Assembly: GCA_021464245.1 (NCBI GenBank)
Contig: JADCRB010000037.1
Coordinates: forward strand, 574,056 to 638,055
DNA length: 64,000 nt
Source of the DNA: Carallia brachiata
Taxonomy: Eukaryota > Streptophyta > Magnoliopsida > Malpighiales > Rhizophoraceae
Direction of reading: 5' to 3'
Shown: positions 12,085-24,191 of the stretch, one piece after another
Layout: every line of letters begins with the position of its first letter
Numbering within the stretch: position 1 is the stretch's first letter
The notes under the pieces: model-generated
What the model was told of the DNA's origin: nothing
What the model saw: only the letters and a program-made list of their open reading frames with translations
Databases searched by the model: none
Program-made: the position numbers and the translations under genes

Positions 12085-13120
12085 AATAGAATTTTATGTT
12101 TCTGAGGGTTTTGGAGGTGGACCATCCAAAATTATTGTGGACAAGGGGATTCTAGTTGGAATTGGATAGGGTATCGTTTTCTACTTTGATCCCTTCTATT
12201 AAGCCGCTTAATGTATTATATTAAAAGCTCCCTTTCCCTGTGTTGAGTGGATACAAATTAGACATTAAAGCCAAATGTAACAATTGACTGCTTGCTGCAC
12301 TCTCCTCCACACTGCTACTGCCTTCTCCTTGTTAACTTTTTATTTTTCTTACTTTATGATAAGGAGAAAATAATTTGTTGCTTTTCTTTCTGTCATTTGT
12401 CAATTGGAGCTACGTACTGCTTTGGAGCTAATGAAACCAGCTTAATGTGACACATAGCATGGAAGCAATTTTTTGTTCTTAGGAGATCTAACATGATATT
12501 CTAGTCTTTGTCCTTCTCAAGCAGTTCACTAAAAAGCTTTGGCCAGAAGATGAGGACCCTTTTTGTAAACCTACAGTATCAGTTGAAGGGAAGGAATATA
12601 TGATATGCAGCCTTTACGAATGTTGTTGCAGACAGGGGACTTTAGTTGGGATTTTATCAGGTATCATTTTCTACTTCTTGATTTCTTATATCATGCTGCT
12701 TAATATGTTTTATAATTTTCTTATTCCTGTATCTGTGTGGAGACATATTAGACAGTAAAACTAAATGTAATAATTTATTACCTGCTGCACTCTTCTCCAC
12801 TCAGCCACCGCCTTCTCCTTCTTAACTTACTTTTCTTACTTTATGATAAGGGGAAAAAAATAAGACATTGCTTTCCTTTTTGCCTTTGGTTAACTGAAGC
12901 TACATATTGCTTTGAAACTAATAAAACTAGCTTAAAGTGATGTCTAATATGGAAGCATTTTTCTTATTTGTGAGATTTAACACGATAATCTAGTTGCTGT
13001 CCTTCTCAAGTAATTTATTAAAAAGCACCGGTAAGGGGTTGAGGACCCTTTTAACTTGCCTGTTGTTTCGGTTGAAGACAAGGTGTATATGGTATGCAAC
13101 ATTCATGAATGTTGGTTATT
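12085..13120. repeat. Tandem pair of roughly 520-bp exon-plus-intron repeats
   Basis: The block at about 12100-12620 is repeated at about 12630-13110. Shared words include CTACTGCCTTCTCCTT / CACCGCCTTCTCCTT, CTTACTTTATGATAAGG and GTCCTTCTCAAG, and both copies end in an exon-like piece. Identity looks moderate, so this is not a recent event. An alignment would give exact borders. Confidence 0.6.
12525..12660 (+). CDS. Putative internal exon, unrecognised product
   Basis: The exon follows a good acceptor (TTCTCAAGCAG) and ends at a GT donor (TTATCAG|GTATC). Read in frame it gives 45 codons with no stop, containing WPEDEDPF and VSVEGKEYMICSLYECC. A diverged second copy about 510 bases downstream keeps EDPF...VSVED-VYMVC..HEC with mostly conservative changes, which supports past coding. 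In that copy the acceptor AG has become AA and an in-frame TAA precedes the conserved part, so it is dead. The cluster of cysteines is notable but matches no motif I know. Confidence 0.35.
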
Positions 13121-14220
13121 GAGACCCATTGAGAATTTTAATCCGACCAGTTAACTGTTTAGTGGCAGAGTATACAAAAGGTTTCATTTTCAAGTCTGTA
13201 GTGCATGGAACGCGCAGATGCCTGACCCTTCTTTCTAGCAATTTGGATGACATGTTGGTGCTGACGACCACAGCTGTTTTGTTGCTGTGTTTGCATATAA
13301 TTTTATCTTGTCCTGAGGTTAGCTATTTTTCTTACCCTCGATGCTACGTGAGAAGGCCCTTATGAGGTATATGATCCTTACCTTGGCTTGTCTCTGATTT
13401 CTTTGGTTGGTGCAGCGCTATTAACCTCATTTTGTTTTTACATTGATAATCCACCATGTTTGTAGTTAGACAGTAACTGCTTTGATGGTACAAATACTAA
13501 GATTATGGATGGATCAATTCTCCTTTTATCTTAAGTAGCTAGTGCGGCCTCAAAGGTTCTCAGGATTGGAGCAACTTGTTATTGCACTGAGGCCCTGAAC
13601 TTGAGAATTGAGTTAGTCTACTCTCATCTCATCTATGGCAGGGTAGGTCATTTGATTTAATTTTTTTGGTTTGAAGGGTAAGTCATTTGATTGGTATAAG
13701 CAAGATATACATATTTCTTTTCAATAGTTGTTGATTTGTCAGTTGGACAATATGATACGCCTTATTTGAACCTGAGCAGGCTTCTTTCTTTCTTTCTTTC
13801 TTTCTTTATTTTATTTCATTTTTTGAGAAGATTTCATTTTTTAATATTAGCAAAGGACAGAATGTTTTTCAGTAATAATCTAATAAAGTTTTGCAATCCA
13901 GTTTATATTGGATAGTTCATAAATTACGATATGGTCTGGAATTTTTGGGTTGTTCAATTAGGGATGTAGTGATAGATTTGAAAGCCCACTTATGGTCGCT
14001 AGTCTAAAGTCTTTAAATGTTGGCTCAACCATACATCAATTGTGTAATTTAAAGGTTGTGAAAAAAAAAAAGAATGTAATTTAAAGCGAGTGAAGGCCAA
14101 GCGTTTCCTTGTGCTTTGTAAAATCAATGTATTTACAAAATAGTTGAGGTTATTTATGTAATTCAGAAATGAAAAATCATAATGCCGAGGGAAAAGGGAG
14201 CATTTATGTGATTTAAATCA
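13120..14220. repeat. 3' part of array unit A
   Basis: The segment at about 13400-13670 (CCACCATGTTTGTAGTTAGACAG, TTGCACTGAGGCCCTGA and CTACTCTCATCTCATCTAT words) recurs at about 16370-16650. The segment at 14090-14220 (AGTTGAGGTTATTTATG) recurs at 17100-17180. A (CTTT) microsatellite lies at about 13780-13808. No intact gene is evident. An open frame at 13129-13365 is hydrophobic and unrecognised. Confidence 0.55.
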
Positions 14221-14228
14221 GCGAAAAT

Positions 14229-14440
14229 GTTAGATACCCAAATAAATTAGTAGTCCAATTATGTTTATATTACGACAAATACAATATTTTGTATAATCGT
14301 AATAATAAAATGTGTAATAAAAAAATATAATTATTTTTTTGATACACATTATTAATTATAATTGTGTAAAATATACTCTTAATTGTAATATATACATAAT
14401 TTAACCAATAAATCATTGCCACGTAACAGTGTCCTTTAAT
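14229..14440. repeat. Possible small MITE between array units A and B
   Basis: This AT-rich interval has an internally symmetrical look (ATTATGTTTATATTACGACA and ...TAATATATACATAATT) and separates units A and B. A similar-looking AT-rich insert is at about 43855-44070. I could not fix the ends or a target duplication. Confidence 0.25.
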
Positions 14441-14459
14441 CAATCCTTGTTAGAATAGG

Positions 14460-17175
14460 AGAGCGTTGCTCTTTGTATATAGTAGGGATCCCCTTCTCCC
14501 TTCCCAAACAGATACAACGTCTCTCTTTTCCTCTTCCTCTTCCTCCTCTTCTGCAATGCTAAGGAATGCATTTTCTTTTCTGTTCTCAGTTTCTAAGAGA
14601 ATGGCGAGAATTTCGCATCCATTCAGGCAAACGGAACTGCGAAAGCAGGGCCTCCTAATACAAGATTCCGGCTGAGATCAGGAGGAAGACTTTGTAAGAT
14701 AGGCCTCTTCAGAGCGGGAGAGACGATGATACAGGTTATTATAATGCTTTTTTTTTTTTTTTAAGTCAACTTTCTTTTTTAAATATTTCTGCTTCTTTCT
14801 TGGTTTTTTTTTTAAAAAAAATTTTGATTTCCAAGAATCAATCTAGATTCAACAATCTTGAGAATTTAGCCAACAATTTTCGATTTCGGGGAGTCAGCGG
14901 AACCAAGATCCATTGAATTCGGTTCACTTTCCTGGTAATAGTTTCTATATTGGTTTTCTTTTTCACTTATTTTTCTTGTTCGATTTCTTTTATAACATTT
15001 GACTCGGCGTCGAGGAATCAAGAACCAGTGAATTTGGTTTACTTTTATGGTGATGGTTCATGTATCTGATTTCCTTTTTTTTCTCTTTTTGGACTTTGTT
15101 TTGGTTCTATTTATTTCATTATAAAGTGTGACTTGTGGGTAATACTGTGACAAGCCTATTCTTGTTGTTTCTGTCTCGCAGAATACATATGGTAGCATTG
15201 ATGGCGCTGGTCAAGAAATAGATTTGTGATTTACGTATTATCACCAATCAAGTTCAGAGGACGCATTTGCTTCATACCAAGTGTGTGTCCGCCCGTGGTG
15301 GTAACTTGGAAGTGAACTGTCATCCTCCTTTTGTTGCGATTCTTGATTTGAACCTCCTTAATTTGAGGCTTTAATATTAGATCATCCAGCCTTCAACTGG
15401 GTCCTGTTGAAATAATGGGGTCATTCGGAATATGAGAACACTTGCATCATTTAATTTAGGCACACTCTCTAGTGGAATCTTTATTTTCTAAAAATTTGAT
15501 ATTCGATTAATTGGATTGCTTCATAATTGGGTGCTTTGTGCTGTGTGATTTTCAGGCTAATTAAGATGGGGGAAAATTGGTCTCTCATTGCTTCCAACTA
15601 TAAGCAGCATGGTTGTCTTATGTGCTTTCCTAATTATAGTGTTTGATAGTGTTGTACAGATTGCTCCAAGCAATATGATGAAAGTAGAGCAAATGATTTT
15701 TGTTTTGATGTTAGGATCCTAAAAGTCCTTCAAAGTGATGATCAAAGCAACCTTCAGGTTCAATTATGTCGACATATGTTGTAAACACTTTCCCATTATG
15801 GTACAATATTTCTGCTTTGCTGTGTCTTTGACCAGAATGCCACACAATGTTTGGCTGCTTATATAGCTACCTGAAGACAAGAAAAACTAGCATGGGCTGT
15901 TGATTCTGGATAAATAATCAGTAGTTTGGTTGATGCAGCTTGGTGCTCAGTTTCTTGAATTCGGGGTTTGTTTCAGGGTCTGTTTCCTCTTTTTTTTCTT
16001 TGGTCACACACGTTTCATCTTTTGCTATTTCATGTTTTTTTTTCCTCTCAATTTTGTGTTTAACTCTCTTTACCTTTCTCCCTCCCCTGCCACATTCGGA
16101 GCAAACTTCATAACATGACTCATCATTAGAGAATGTGAGGGATTGGGAGGGGTGGCTTTTCTTTCTTAATATCTTTCCCTTTTTTCCTGATGAATTTTCT
16201 ATTTGTACTCTTTACTCAAATTGATGGGACTTTCTTGGGCAGGCATATGATGACTACACACAAAAGCCCTTTCAACATCCTAGCACATCTATGCTTGGCC
16301 ATTAATAGTGCATATGAGGTATGCGAACCGCACCTTGGCTTGTCTCTATTTTTTTTGGTTGGTTTGGCTTTATTAACCTCTTTTTGTTTTTTACTGCATA
16401 ATAATCCACCATGTTTTCTTTTTTAATTGGACAATAATCCACCATGTTTGTAGTTAGACAGAAACTGGTTTGATGGGACAAATGCTAAGATTATGGATGC
16501 ATCAATTCTCCTTTTATCTTATAGTAGATAGTGCAGCCTCAAAGGTTATCAGGATTGGAGCAACTTATTATTGCACTGAGGCCCTGAGCTTGAAAATTGA
16601 TTTAGTCTACTCTCATCTCATCTCATCTATAGCAGGGTAAGTCATTTGATTTTTCTTTTGTTTTTTTTTTGGTCTTGAGGGGCAAGTAATCTGATTTTTT
16701 TTTTTTTTGGGTCAACAGGCAAGTAATCTGATTGGTATAAGCAAGATGCATATTTCTTTTCAATTGCTGTTGATCTGCCAATTGGACAACAGGATACATT
16801 TTCGTTGGACCTGAACGGGCTTCTATCTTTTTGTTCTTTGGTGATATGATTTTTCTGAATTAGGCATGTGAAACAGATTTCTAGGCCCACTTATGGTTGC
16901 TGGTTCAAATGCTTTAAATTTAGGTCCAACCATATATAAATTGTATAACTTAAATCTATAAAAACTAGGCTGTGCAATGGCCCCGTCGTTGGATGTTATA
17001 AGATTATTTTTCTCCTGACCTTCGGTCCTCCTTTTGTAACGGATAAAAAAAGATAAAAGGTTAGGCTGTCCCTCGTACTTTACAAAATACATAAAAATAA
17101 AGTTGAGGTTATTTATGAAAATTGTGATGCAAAATAGTAATACCGAAGGGAAAATTAGGCAATTGTGTAATTTAA
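14460..17175 (+). repeat. Array unit B: decayed copy of the unit A/C gene region
   Basis: The leader (CTTCTCCCTTCCCAAACAGA, CAACGTCTCTCT, a CTTCCTC-rich tract, then ATGCTAAGGAATG) is closely mirrored at 17190-17465. It is followed by the degenerate first-exon copy (about 14820-14930), a second exon-like copy (GGCGTCGAGGAATCAAGAACCAGTGAATTTGG) at about 15005-15045, and a segment at about 15181-15325 (GTAGCATTGATGG, TATCACCAATCAAGTTCAGA) that recurs twice more. No long frame survives. It reads as a pseudogenised or non-coding duplicate. Confidence 0.5.
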
Positions 17176-20100
17176 CTTATCCTTATTAGGCGAGGAGTTC
17201 CCTTCCTCTTGCCAGAACAAAGACAACGTCTCTCTCATCCTCTTCTTCCTCTGCAATGTTAAGGAGTTTGTTTCCTTTTCTATTCTCAGATTCAGAACTA
17301 AATTAACGGGAAGGAGTTCGCATAAATTATCAGGCAAGCAGAACGGCGAAAGTAGCGCCGCCTAATACGAGAGTCTGGCTGAGGCATCGGGAGGAATATT
17401 TTCTATGATGGCCTCTCTTCGGAGCAAGTGACGCTGACACTAATTTCGATGATACAGGTTATTGTAATTAATTTTCATGTCAAATTTATTTTTTTGAATG
17501 TTTGTGCTTCTTTCTTGGTTAACCTTTTCTATTTTGGATTTCCAAGAATCAATCAAGATTCGACGATCTTGAGAATTTAGCGAACAGGGACCGATTTCAG
17601 GGGCATCAGAGTGACCAAGGGCCCGTTGAATTCGGTTTAATTTCTTGGTAATGGCCTACATCTGATTTTATTTTTCACTTAGTTTTCTTGTTCGATTTCT
17701 TTTATAACATTTGACTTGTGGGTTAATGCTGTGGCGAAACTTCCGACGTCGAGGAATCAAGAACCAGTGAATTCAGTTTATTTTCTGGGTAATGTTTCGT
17801 GTATCTGATTTTATTTGTTACTCTTTTTTTTTTTTGTGGATTCTATTTAGTTCATTATAAGGTTTGGCTTGTGGGTTAATACTGTGACGAGCCTACTCTT
17901 GTTCTTTGAGTCTTGCAGATTTCACAAGGTAGCATTGATGGTTCTGTTCAAGACAGAGATTTGACAATTACGTATTATCACCAATAAAGTTCAGAGGACG
18001 CATTTACTTCACATTATGTGTGTGTGTGTGTGCCCGTGGTGATAATTTGGAAGTGAACTCTCATCCTCTTCTTATTTGGATTTTGGAACTATTGCATCTG
18101 GTAATTTAAGCATACTATTCTTATTTGGATTATTTCTCTAGTGAAATTTGGCCTCACACGACGTTCCATATATGTATGTCAAATTCGAGGGGAGCGGAAA
18201 GAGGGGGAGCCGTAGATCATAGCTTATTTTGACTGAAGGGCTGGTAAGTCTGTTTTAATAGTTTTTTAGGTCTTGTCTAATTTCTGTTTATGGATCTTTT
18301 CCCCTCAACGCTTCATTTTTTTGAACCTGTGATGCATATAACTAACGGTTTTCCTTTGCATCAAAATGTGCAATTTTGCTGTTGGTTATGACTCTGTCTT
18401 AATGTTTGCATTGCAACTTACAGGTCATGAAGTATCATAATCAAGTGGGTCCATTATCTACCCTGGAATTTTTAATATTCGAGCATCACTTGCTTCTGAT
18501 CCTTTTACTAGTAGATATGCAGATATGTAGTTGGGTGTTCTGTAGGTATTTAATTGATTATTGTGTTATACTTGTGAAGATGTGTCTTCTTTCTTCTGTG
18601 ATAATATCAATGTTTTGTTTTCAAACACTAATACTCTAAGATGCATACAGTTCAGAATGAAATCAGGAAAAAATAACGAGTCATATTGTTGGATTTGCTA
18701 TTCATATTAGTGAATTTAATCTCTAATCTGGTTGCTTCTGATGAATTATTTCACAATAATTTTTACCTTAATTTTTTGATTTCCTACATTTGATATTATC
18801 CACTTTATAATTATGGAATATAAAGAATGATCAATACTTTATCCTCCTGTGCTATTCATCTGCTGTTTCCTAAAATTCTGGCGCATATTGTGCAAGCCTT
18901 AAACAAAGTGTTGTTGCAGGAGCAATTGAATTGCTGGAGTAATTGAACGTAGTGTCTTCTAGTTGTTCAATAGCAATTTAAGTTTCCGACGTATAGGAAA
19001 ATGTGATATATAACTTACACGTAACACCTTTTGCCCTCTCAACATCCCGATTGAATGCAGGGAGATTCAAGGAGCCTATCATTTTGAGGTTTAATTATCG
19101 TTTCAGTTCCTTTTTTTTTTTTTTCCTTTCATGATGTTTTAGTTTCGAAGATGCAACTTCAAGCCTTGAATCAATTTTTGCAGGTGTGTCATGCAGGAAG
19201 ACATTCAGCAGAAGGATGTGGAATTTGATAAGAATTTTAGACTTTTTTGGGTCTGTTAAGAATTCTCTACTTTACTTAGCTGTTGCTATTTTATTTGGCA
19301 AAGCCACATGACCAACTGAAGGCAATGACCGTAACGTTTAATGAGGTTTGTGGAGATGAACAAAATATATTTCTTCTCATTCAGCTGTTTTATTTTCTTG
19401 AAGTGTTGCATTAGTATCTTGTTTTGGCCAACTTTACTTTTCCTTTCTCCACTTCTCTGCTGTGCTGGCATCATCCCAATGTATGTGGCTCATGCAATTA
19501 CATAACATAACGTGTTTTTTTTGTTGAAAATTTCCAGATATTAACGCGGGTCCAAAGGAAAAGGTGCTATTGCAGGTTTTTCTTGTGCTAGTTTTTTTTT
19601 TCCCTTATTCTTTTTTATGCCGGAGGAGGCCACCTTGAAAGCCTTAGATTGGGCTCAACTATCCATTAATTATTACAATTGGGTCATTTAAATTAGGGTT
19701 ATAGTCCAAAATGCAAAGCCTAGCCTGAGAAGAGATCAGCGCGAGTGTTTTTAACATGCATAAAAAAAAGAGGTTATTATTTATTTATATAAATAAATGC
19801 ACAAATGATAAATCATGATAGAAAAAAAAGGGCAGCTCTGTAATTTTGGCAATCCCTCTGATGTTCGAGGAATCAGTTGAATGCGGTTTACTTTCTCGTT
19901 GTCGGTTCATGTATTTGATTTTCATTCTTACTTTTTTCTTCTCTTTCTTTTTTTTCTTTTTAATAACATTTGACTTATTGGCTTATATTGTGACTTGCAG
20001 GACACACGTATGATGGGATTCATGGTGCTGTTGAAGAAAGAGATTTGAGATTAAATATATTATCACCAATCAAATTCAAAGGATGCATTTAATTCACATC

Positions 20101-20320
20101 AAATGTGTGTGCCCATGGTGTGGTAACTTGTAAGTGAACTCTGTTCCTCCACTTGTGATTCTTGATTAGAATCCTGAAAAACCAGAGGAGCCTCAAATTC
20201 TTTTCTGATATTAAAACTTCAATATTGGGTCATCAAGCGTTTGGTCATTTGGATTATGGACACAATTACATCATTTAATTTAGGCACGCACTCCAGTGAA
20301 ATCCTTACATCTCCGACTTT
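17176..20320 (+). repeat. Array unit C plus partial unit D
   Basis: This repeats the unit B leader (17190-17465), the degenerate exon copies (17540-17650 and 17755-17795) and the GTAGCATTGATGG...TATCACCAAT segment at 17925-18066. A further copy of the exon-like GTTCGAGGAATCAG stretch (about 19860-19910) and of the ATCACCAATCAAATTCA segment (19994-20140) marks a partial fourth unit D. The intervening 18.1-19.8 kb shows no recognisable gene, only T-rich, intron-like sequence. Confidence 0.5.
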
Positions 20321-20785
20321 ACAACGGTGCGTGTACTTGGAACCAATCTGACTAAAGTTAAGTTAAAATTGTCAAAAGACTCAAAACTACCAAAACAAAA
20401 TTAAGTATGATTTGTAATTTAATTTAATCTAGGTCAACAAAATAATTTAATTAAGTCGTATTCTGGACTGACTGCCTTCTTACTAGAGTGCAAAAGTATA
20501 TTTTGTGAAGACATACATCGTATGAAAAAACTCAACCATTTTCACAGCCCAATACATTCAAGAATTTATTTTTGCACCTCGTGGAGATGCATTATGCGTA
20601 ATTCGTCTGTTTAAGCTTATTGAGAACTCAGAACACGCGATCAAGCAACAACTTTATCTGTAAGTTTCTAAGGCACCCTAGTTCGACTTATGCAGAGGCC
20701 AACAACAATTAGTTGTAAATCACAGACGGATGCAGTTTGACTGCGTGATCACATGCAGTTTTGGTAAATATGACACATCGTATTG

Positions 20786-21197
20786 CACTGTTTTCAAAAC
20801 CAAACCGTATCGGTTGAATCGGTGACCGGCTGGAGTCCGGGCCGGTTTAAGGAAATTTGGAAGAATGATTCGGACCGGTCAAAACTGGTAAAAATAAGTG
20901 AAAATCGAACTGGTTGGACTGGTTCATTAAAATTGAAAAATACATAAATTATAATTTGACCTAAATGTTATTTAAATTATAATTTTAGTATTATATTTAA
21001 TTAAAAAGTTCAATTTAATCTTTAAAATTAGAAAAATTAATATTTAATCAGTATTTATAATTATAATTTTTTTAATTACTTATATATATATATATATATA
21101 TATTATTAAATACCGGTTTAAATACCAATTCGATTTGATTGAACCTTGACTCACTAACATTTTCGTTTTGATGACCGGTTCGGTTCTGACAACCTTG
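20786..21197. mobile_element. Non-autonomous hAT-type transposon, copy 2
   Basis: The ends CACTGTTTTCAAAACC and GGTTCTGACAACCTTG form imperfect inverted repeats matching the family at 4715-5388, and the interior again has ACCGGTT words near both ends. The right flank GTAAATTG (21198-21205) and a slightly eroded left flank GTATTG (20780-20785) indicate an 8-bp target duplication. Copy B of the surrounding segment (near 44085) reads straight through as CATCGTAAATTGTGG, the empty site. It is 412 bp with no transposase. Confidence 0.75.
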
Positions 21198-21324
21198 GTA
21201 AATTGTAGTTATCTTTTGGTCAAAAAAAAAATGTAAATTGTAGTGATCCTATTCCAAGAATTCGAGCGAACGAAACGGGAAAAGAAAACACCAACATAAC
21301 ACAACATAGGAAACATGACATATG

Positions 21325-21607
21325 AATAATACTCATTTAAATTTTAAGTTTTTATAAATTTTTATAATTGAATTTTAAACTTTTTAAATTTTTTAATTAA
21401 ATTTTATATCTTTAAATCTTTTATGATCGAGTTCCTTTGTTAACTTGACCATTAAAAATGTATTCGACCTTTAGGTTAAATACTTTTCGGATCCATTAAG
21501 TAAAGATTTGATTGTAAAAGATATGAAAGGTAAGAATTCAATTGAAAAAATTAAACGATTAGAACTCAATTGTAAAAATTTATAAAAATTTAAATGAGTG
21601 TTATTCC
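21325..21607. mobile_element. Foldback MITE, copy 1
   Basis: The left arm (TAATACTCATTTAAATTTTA, TATAAATTTTTATAATTG) is the inverted image of the right arm (AAAAATTTATAAAAATTTAAATGAGTGTTATT). The family recurs at 21751, 44211, 44680 and 63101, always upstream of the small-gene promoter. It has no coding capacity and would fold into a long hairpin if transcribed. Confidence 0.6.
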
Positions 21608-21750
21608 ATCAACAAATAATGCAACTTTTTTTTTTAATACAAATTGCAAGATAATCTTAGTCTCTATGTCACCTATTTTATAATTTTGTACAACTCAATC
21701 GAATAATTTAGTTGTCAAGAATAACATTATTCATATCATATATAATTGAG

Positions 21751-22068
21751 GATAACACCCATTTAAGTATTATATTTTTATAAATTTTTATAATTAAATT
21801 CTAAATATTTTAATTTTTTCAATTGAGTCATATATTGTAAAAATCCTTACAATTGAGTTCTTCTGTCTTTTGACTTTTAAAAATTTATTTGATTATTAGG
21901 TCAAATACATTTCAGATACATTAGGTTAAGTTTGTTTTTAACAATCAAACTGATAAAAGCATTTAATTGTAAAAGATGTAAAAGATGTATGACTCAATTA
22001 AAAAAATTAAATAATTTAGAATTTAATTATAAAAATTTATAAAAGTTTAGAATTTAAATGAGTTCAAG
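21751..22068. mobile_element. Foldback MITE, copy 2
   Basis: Left arm GATAACACCCATTTAAGT and right arm AGAATTTAAATGAGTT belong to the same family as the element at 21325. It lies about 70 bases upstream of the retrotransposon insertion. Confidence 0.55.
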
Positions 22069-22135
22069 CTGTATATACTTGTAATTGGATTTATGAGATC
22101 GGCATATATAAAACACCGCATCGAAGTTCAAAACT

Positions 22136-22499
22136 TGATAGGAACCTGCAAAATATTTTAGAAAAATAGGAACAGAGAACCAAGAATTGGGAGAAGAGGA
22201 GAGATGAAATTGGGTGAGAAGAGATGAATATTATTAGAGAGAAGGTTTTTTGGTAAGCATCAAGCCATAATTTCCTTATCTCCCACACTCTCTCATACTC
22301 CACTATATACTAAGCAAACGTCACCTGATTGGCTAATCCGAATGCAGGCGATTACAATCAATAACAGAATTAAAACAACAAAGCAACGCAACCAGCATAC
22401 TGCCGTGCTCAACATCGCTAACTACTCAATAACAACCAGCTAAGATTATTGGGCCTATCTATAATACTAATTGTGCCGTAATAGCTACGGGTCCTGACA
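22136..22499 (-). repeat. 3' LTR of the chromovirus
   Basis: 364 bp bounded by TG...CA. Compared with the 5' LTR I count three substitutions (one in a CAACA/CAGCA word and two in the last 15 bases) and no indels. Confidence 0.93.
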
Positions 22500-22512
22500 T
22501 TCCATCCCCCTT
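22500..22512 (-). promoter_or_regulatory. Polypurine tract of the chromovirus
   Basis: Reading the minus strand, AAGGGGGATGGAA directly abuts the start of the 3' LTR. This is where the plus-strand DNA primer of reverse transcription is expected. Confidence 0.85.
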
Positions 22513-22534
22513 GAAACAGACCTTGTCCTCAAGG

Positions 22535-23776
22535 TCAGTAAGGATTAGATTCAGGAAATTGATTCGTGATGAAGGACAGATCTTCCCAAGTAGCCTCCTC
22601 TGGAGCCAAATTTGCCCACTGCACCAACACTTGAGTGACAGCAACATTCTTCCGCTTAATCATTCGGCGTTCCAATACAGCGACAGGCGCCACCTTGAAT
22701 TGCCCCTTATCATCAACAATTGGCAATTGCTGTGAAACGACCACTTGGGGCTTGACCGCTTTCTTAAGCAAGGACACATGGAAAACTGGGTGAATCGCAC
22801 TTCCTGGAGGTAGCTGTAGGCGATATGCCACTGCACCAATACGTTCCAAGACTTGGTAAGGCCCATAAAATTTAGAAGAGAGTTTCAAGTTGGAACGGAC
22901 AGCAACAGATGCTTGTTTGTATGGCTGTAGCTTCAAGAAAACAAAGTCACCCACATTAAATTCCCGCTCACTTCTGTTCTGATCAGCAAAAAACTTCACC
23001 CTTTGTTGATTTTTTACTAGCTGCTCCTTCAGTAGAGAAGACATAACTTGGCGCTCCTTAACAAATTCAGCCAACAAAGCCACTTTAGTTTCCCCTTCAG
23101 GAATAATTGCCAACTGAGGAGGAGGTGACCCATACAATGCTTCATAGGGAGTCATCTTGATAGCGGTGTGATAAGTTGTATTGTACCACCACTCCGCGAA
23201 TGGCAGCCATTTAAACCATTGCTTTGGCCTCATAAAACACATACAACGTAGATAACCTTCCACACATTGATTCACCCGTTCAGTCTGCCCGTCAGTTTGA
23301 GGGTGGTAAGCCGAACTCCGCAACAATTTTGTACCCTCTAATTTGAACAGCTCCTCCCAAAAATGGCTAGTAAATATTTTATCCCTGTCGGATACAATCG
23401 TTTGGGGAACTCCATGCATCCTGAAAATCTGCTCATAATAGACTTTAGCCAAAAAAGGGGCTGTAAATGGATGACTTAAGCCCACAAAGTGTGCAGATTT
23501 TGTGAACCGATCAATGATAACCCAGATTACATCCCGACCCTCTGAATGTGGCAAACCTTCAATGAAATCCATAGCAATGTGTCGCCATGCCTGATCCGGG
23601 ACTGGAAGTGGCTGCAGCAATCCGGGATATTTAACATGTTCCACTTTACAACGCTGGCAGACGTCACAAGCCTTGACCCATTGTTGAATTGCCTTCTTCA
23701 TATTTGGCCAATAAAAAAATTGTTTGCCGAGAATAAGTAGCACGCTCCCCCGAATGACCACCAAGCCCAGAGTCAT
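22535..23776 (-). CDS. Integrase and chromodomain part of the polyprotein
   Basis: This frame (up to about 413 codons) holds the second half of the integrase zinc-binding motif (CDVCQRC) and the DDE core: first Asp in AMDFIEGLP, second Asp in VSDRDKIF, and Glu in HPQTDGQTERVN. It continues through the GPY/F module (FYGPYQVLERIGAVAYRL) and ends in a C-terminal chromodomain (VLVQWANLAPEEATWEDLSF). Integrase inserts the cDNA; the chromodomain is thought to direct insertion towards marked chromatin. The first His pair of the zinc motif lies in the neighbouring frame, so the join near 23715, at a run of seven T's on the coding strand, is a single-base frame change. Confidence 0.9.
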   Translation of the reverse strand: MTLGLVVIRGSVLLILGKQFFYWPNMKKAIQQWVKACDVCQRCKVEHVKYPGLLQPLPVPDQAWRHIAMDFIEGLPHSEGRDVIWVIIDRFTKSAHFVGLSHPFTAPFLAKVYYEQIFRMHGVPQTIVSDRDKIFTSHFWEELFKLEGTKLLRSSAYHPQTDGQTERVNQCVEGYLRCMCFMRPKQWFKWLPFAEWWYNTTYHTAIKMTPYEALYGSPPPQLAIIPEGETKVALLAEFVKERQVMSSLLKEQLVKNQQRVKFFADQNRSEREFNVGDFVFLKLQPYKQASVAVRSNLKLSSKFYGPYQVLERIGAVAYRLQLPPGSAIHPVFHVSLLKKAVKPQVVVSQQLPIVDDKGQFKVAPVAVLERRMIKRKNVAVTQVLVQWANLAPEEATWEDLSFITNQFPESNPY

Positions 23777-24191
23777 GCATAGTTTGAATCAATCGAGCCC
23801 GTAATTTCCCATTTGACCCCACATAAATTCTGTTCTTTTTTCGCAAAATGCCTTCCTCATAATTGTACTTTGAATCATCGGCTATTAATCCACTGGCTTC
23901 CTTAATTAATTCAGGCACCAACTCATCCGCAACATAGCTATCAATAATCTCCAACATCCACTGTGGCACCACTGCTGTAATAGCATATAGTTGTCCCTCA
24001 TGGCGCCTCGAAAGCGCATCAGCCACCTTATTTTCTAATCCCTTCTTATATTGAATTGTATAATTCAGTCCAAGGAGCTTAGTGATACCTCGCTGCTGTA
24101 CAAAGTATGGAGTCGCTGCTGGAGAAGATGCTTGATGCTCTCGTGGTCCGTTTTGATCACGAAGCTCTGTCCTTCCAAGTAATGCCGCCAT
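23664..24191 (-). CDS. Tether region and integrase N-terminus of the polyprotein
   Basis: The real coding part begins near 24110 after a frame change. It covers the end of RNase H and the connection segment (LLGLNYTIQYKKGLENKVADALSRR is a hallmark of plant Ty3 elements) and the integrase His residues in MHDSGLGGHSGERATY. Upstream codons in this frame are out of phase with the polyprotein. Confidence 0.8.
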   Translation of the reverse strand: MAALLGRTELRDQNGPREHQASSPAATPYFVQQRGITKLLGLNYTIQYKKGLENKVADALSRRHEGQLYAITAVVPQWMLEIIDSYVADELVPELIKEASGLIADDSKYNYEEGILRKKNRIYVGSNGKLRARLIQTMHDSGLGGHSGERATYSRQTIFLLAKYEEGNSTMGQGL

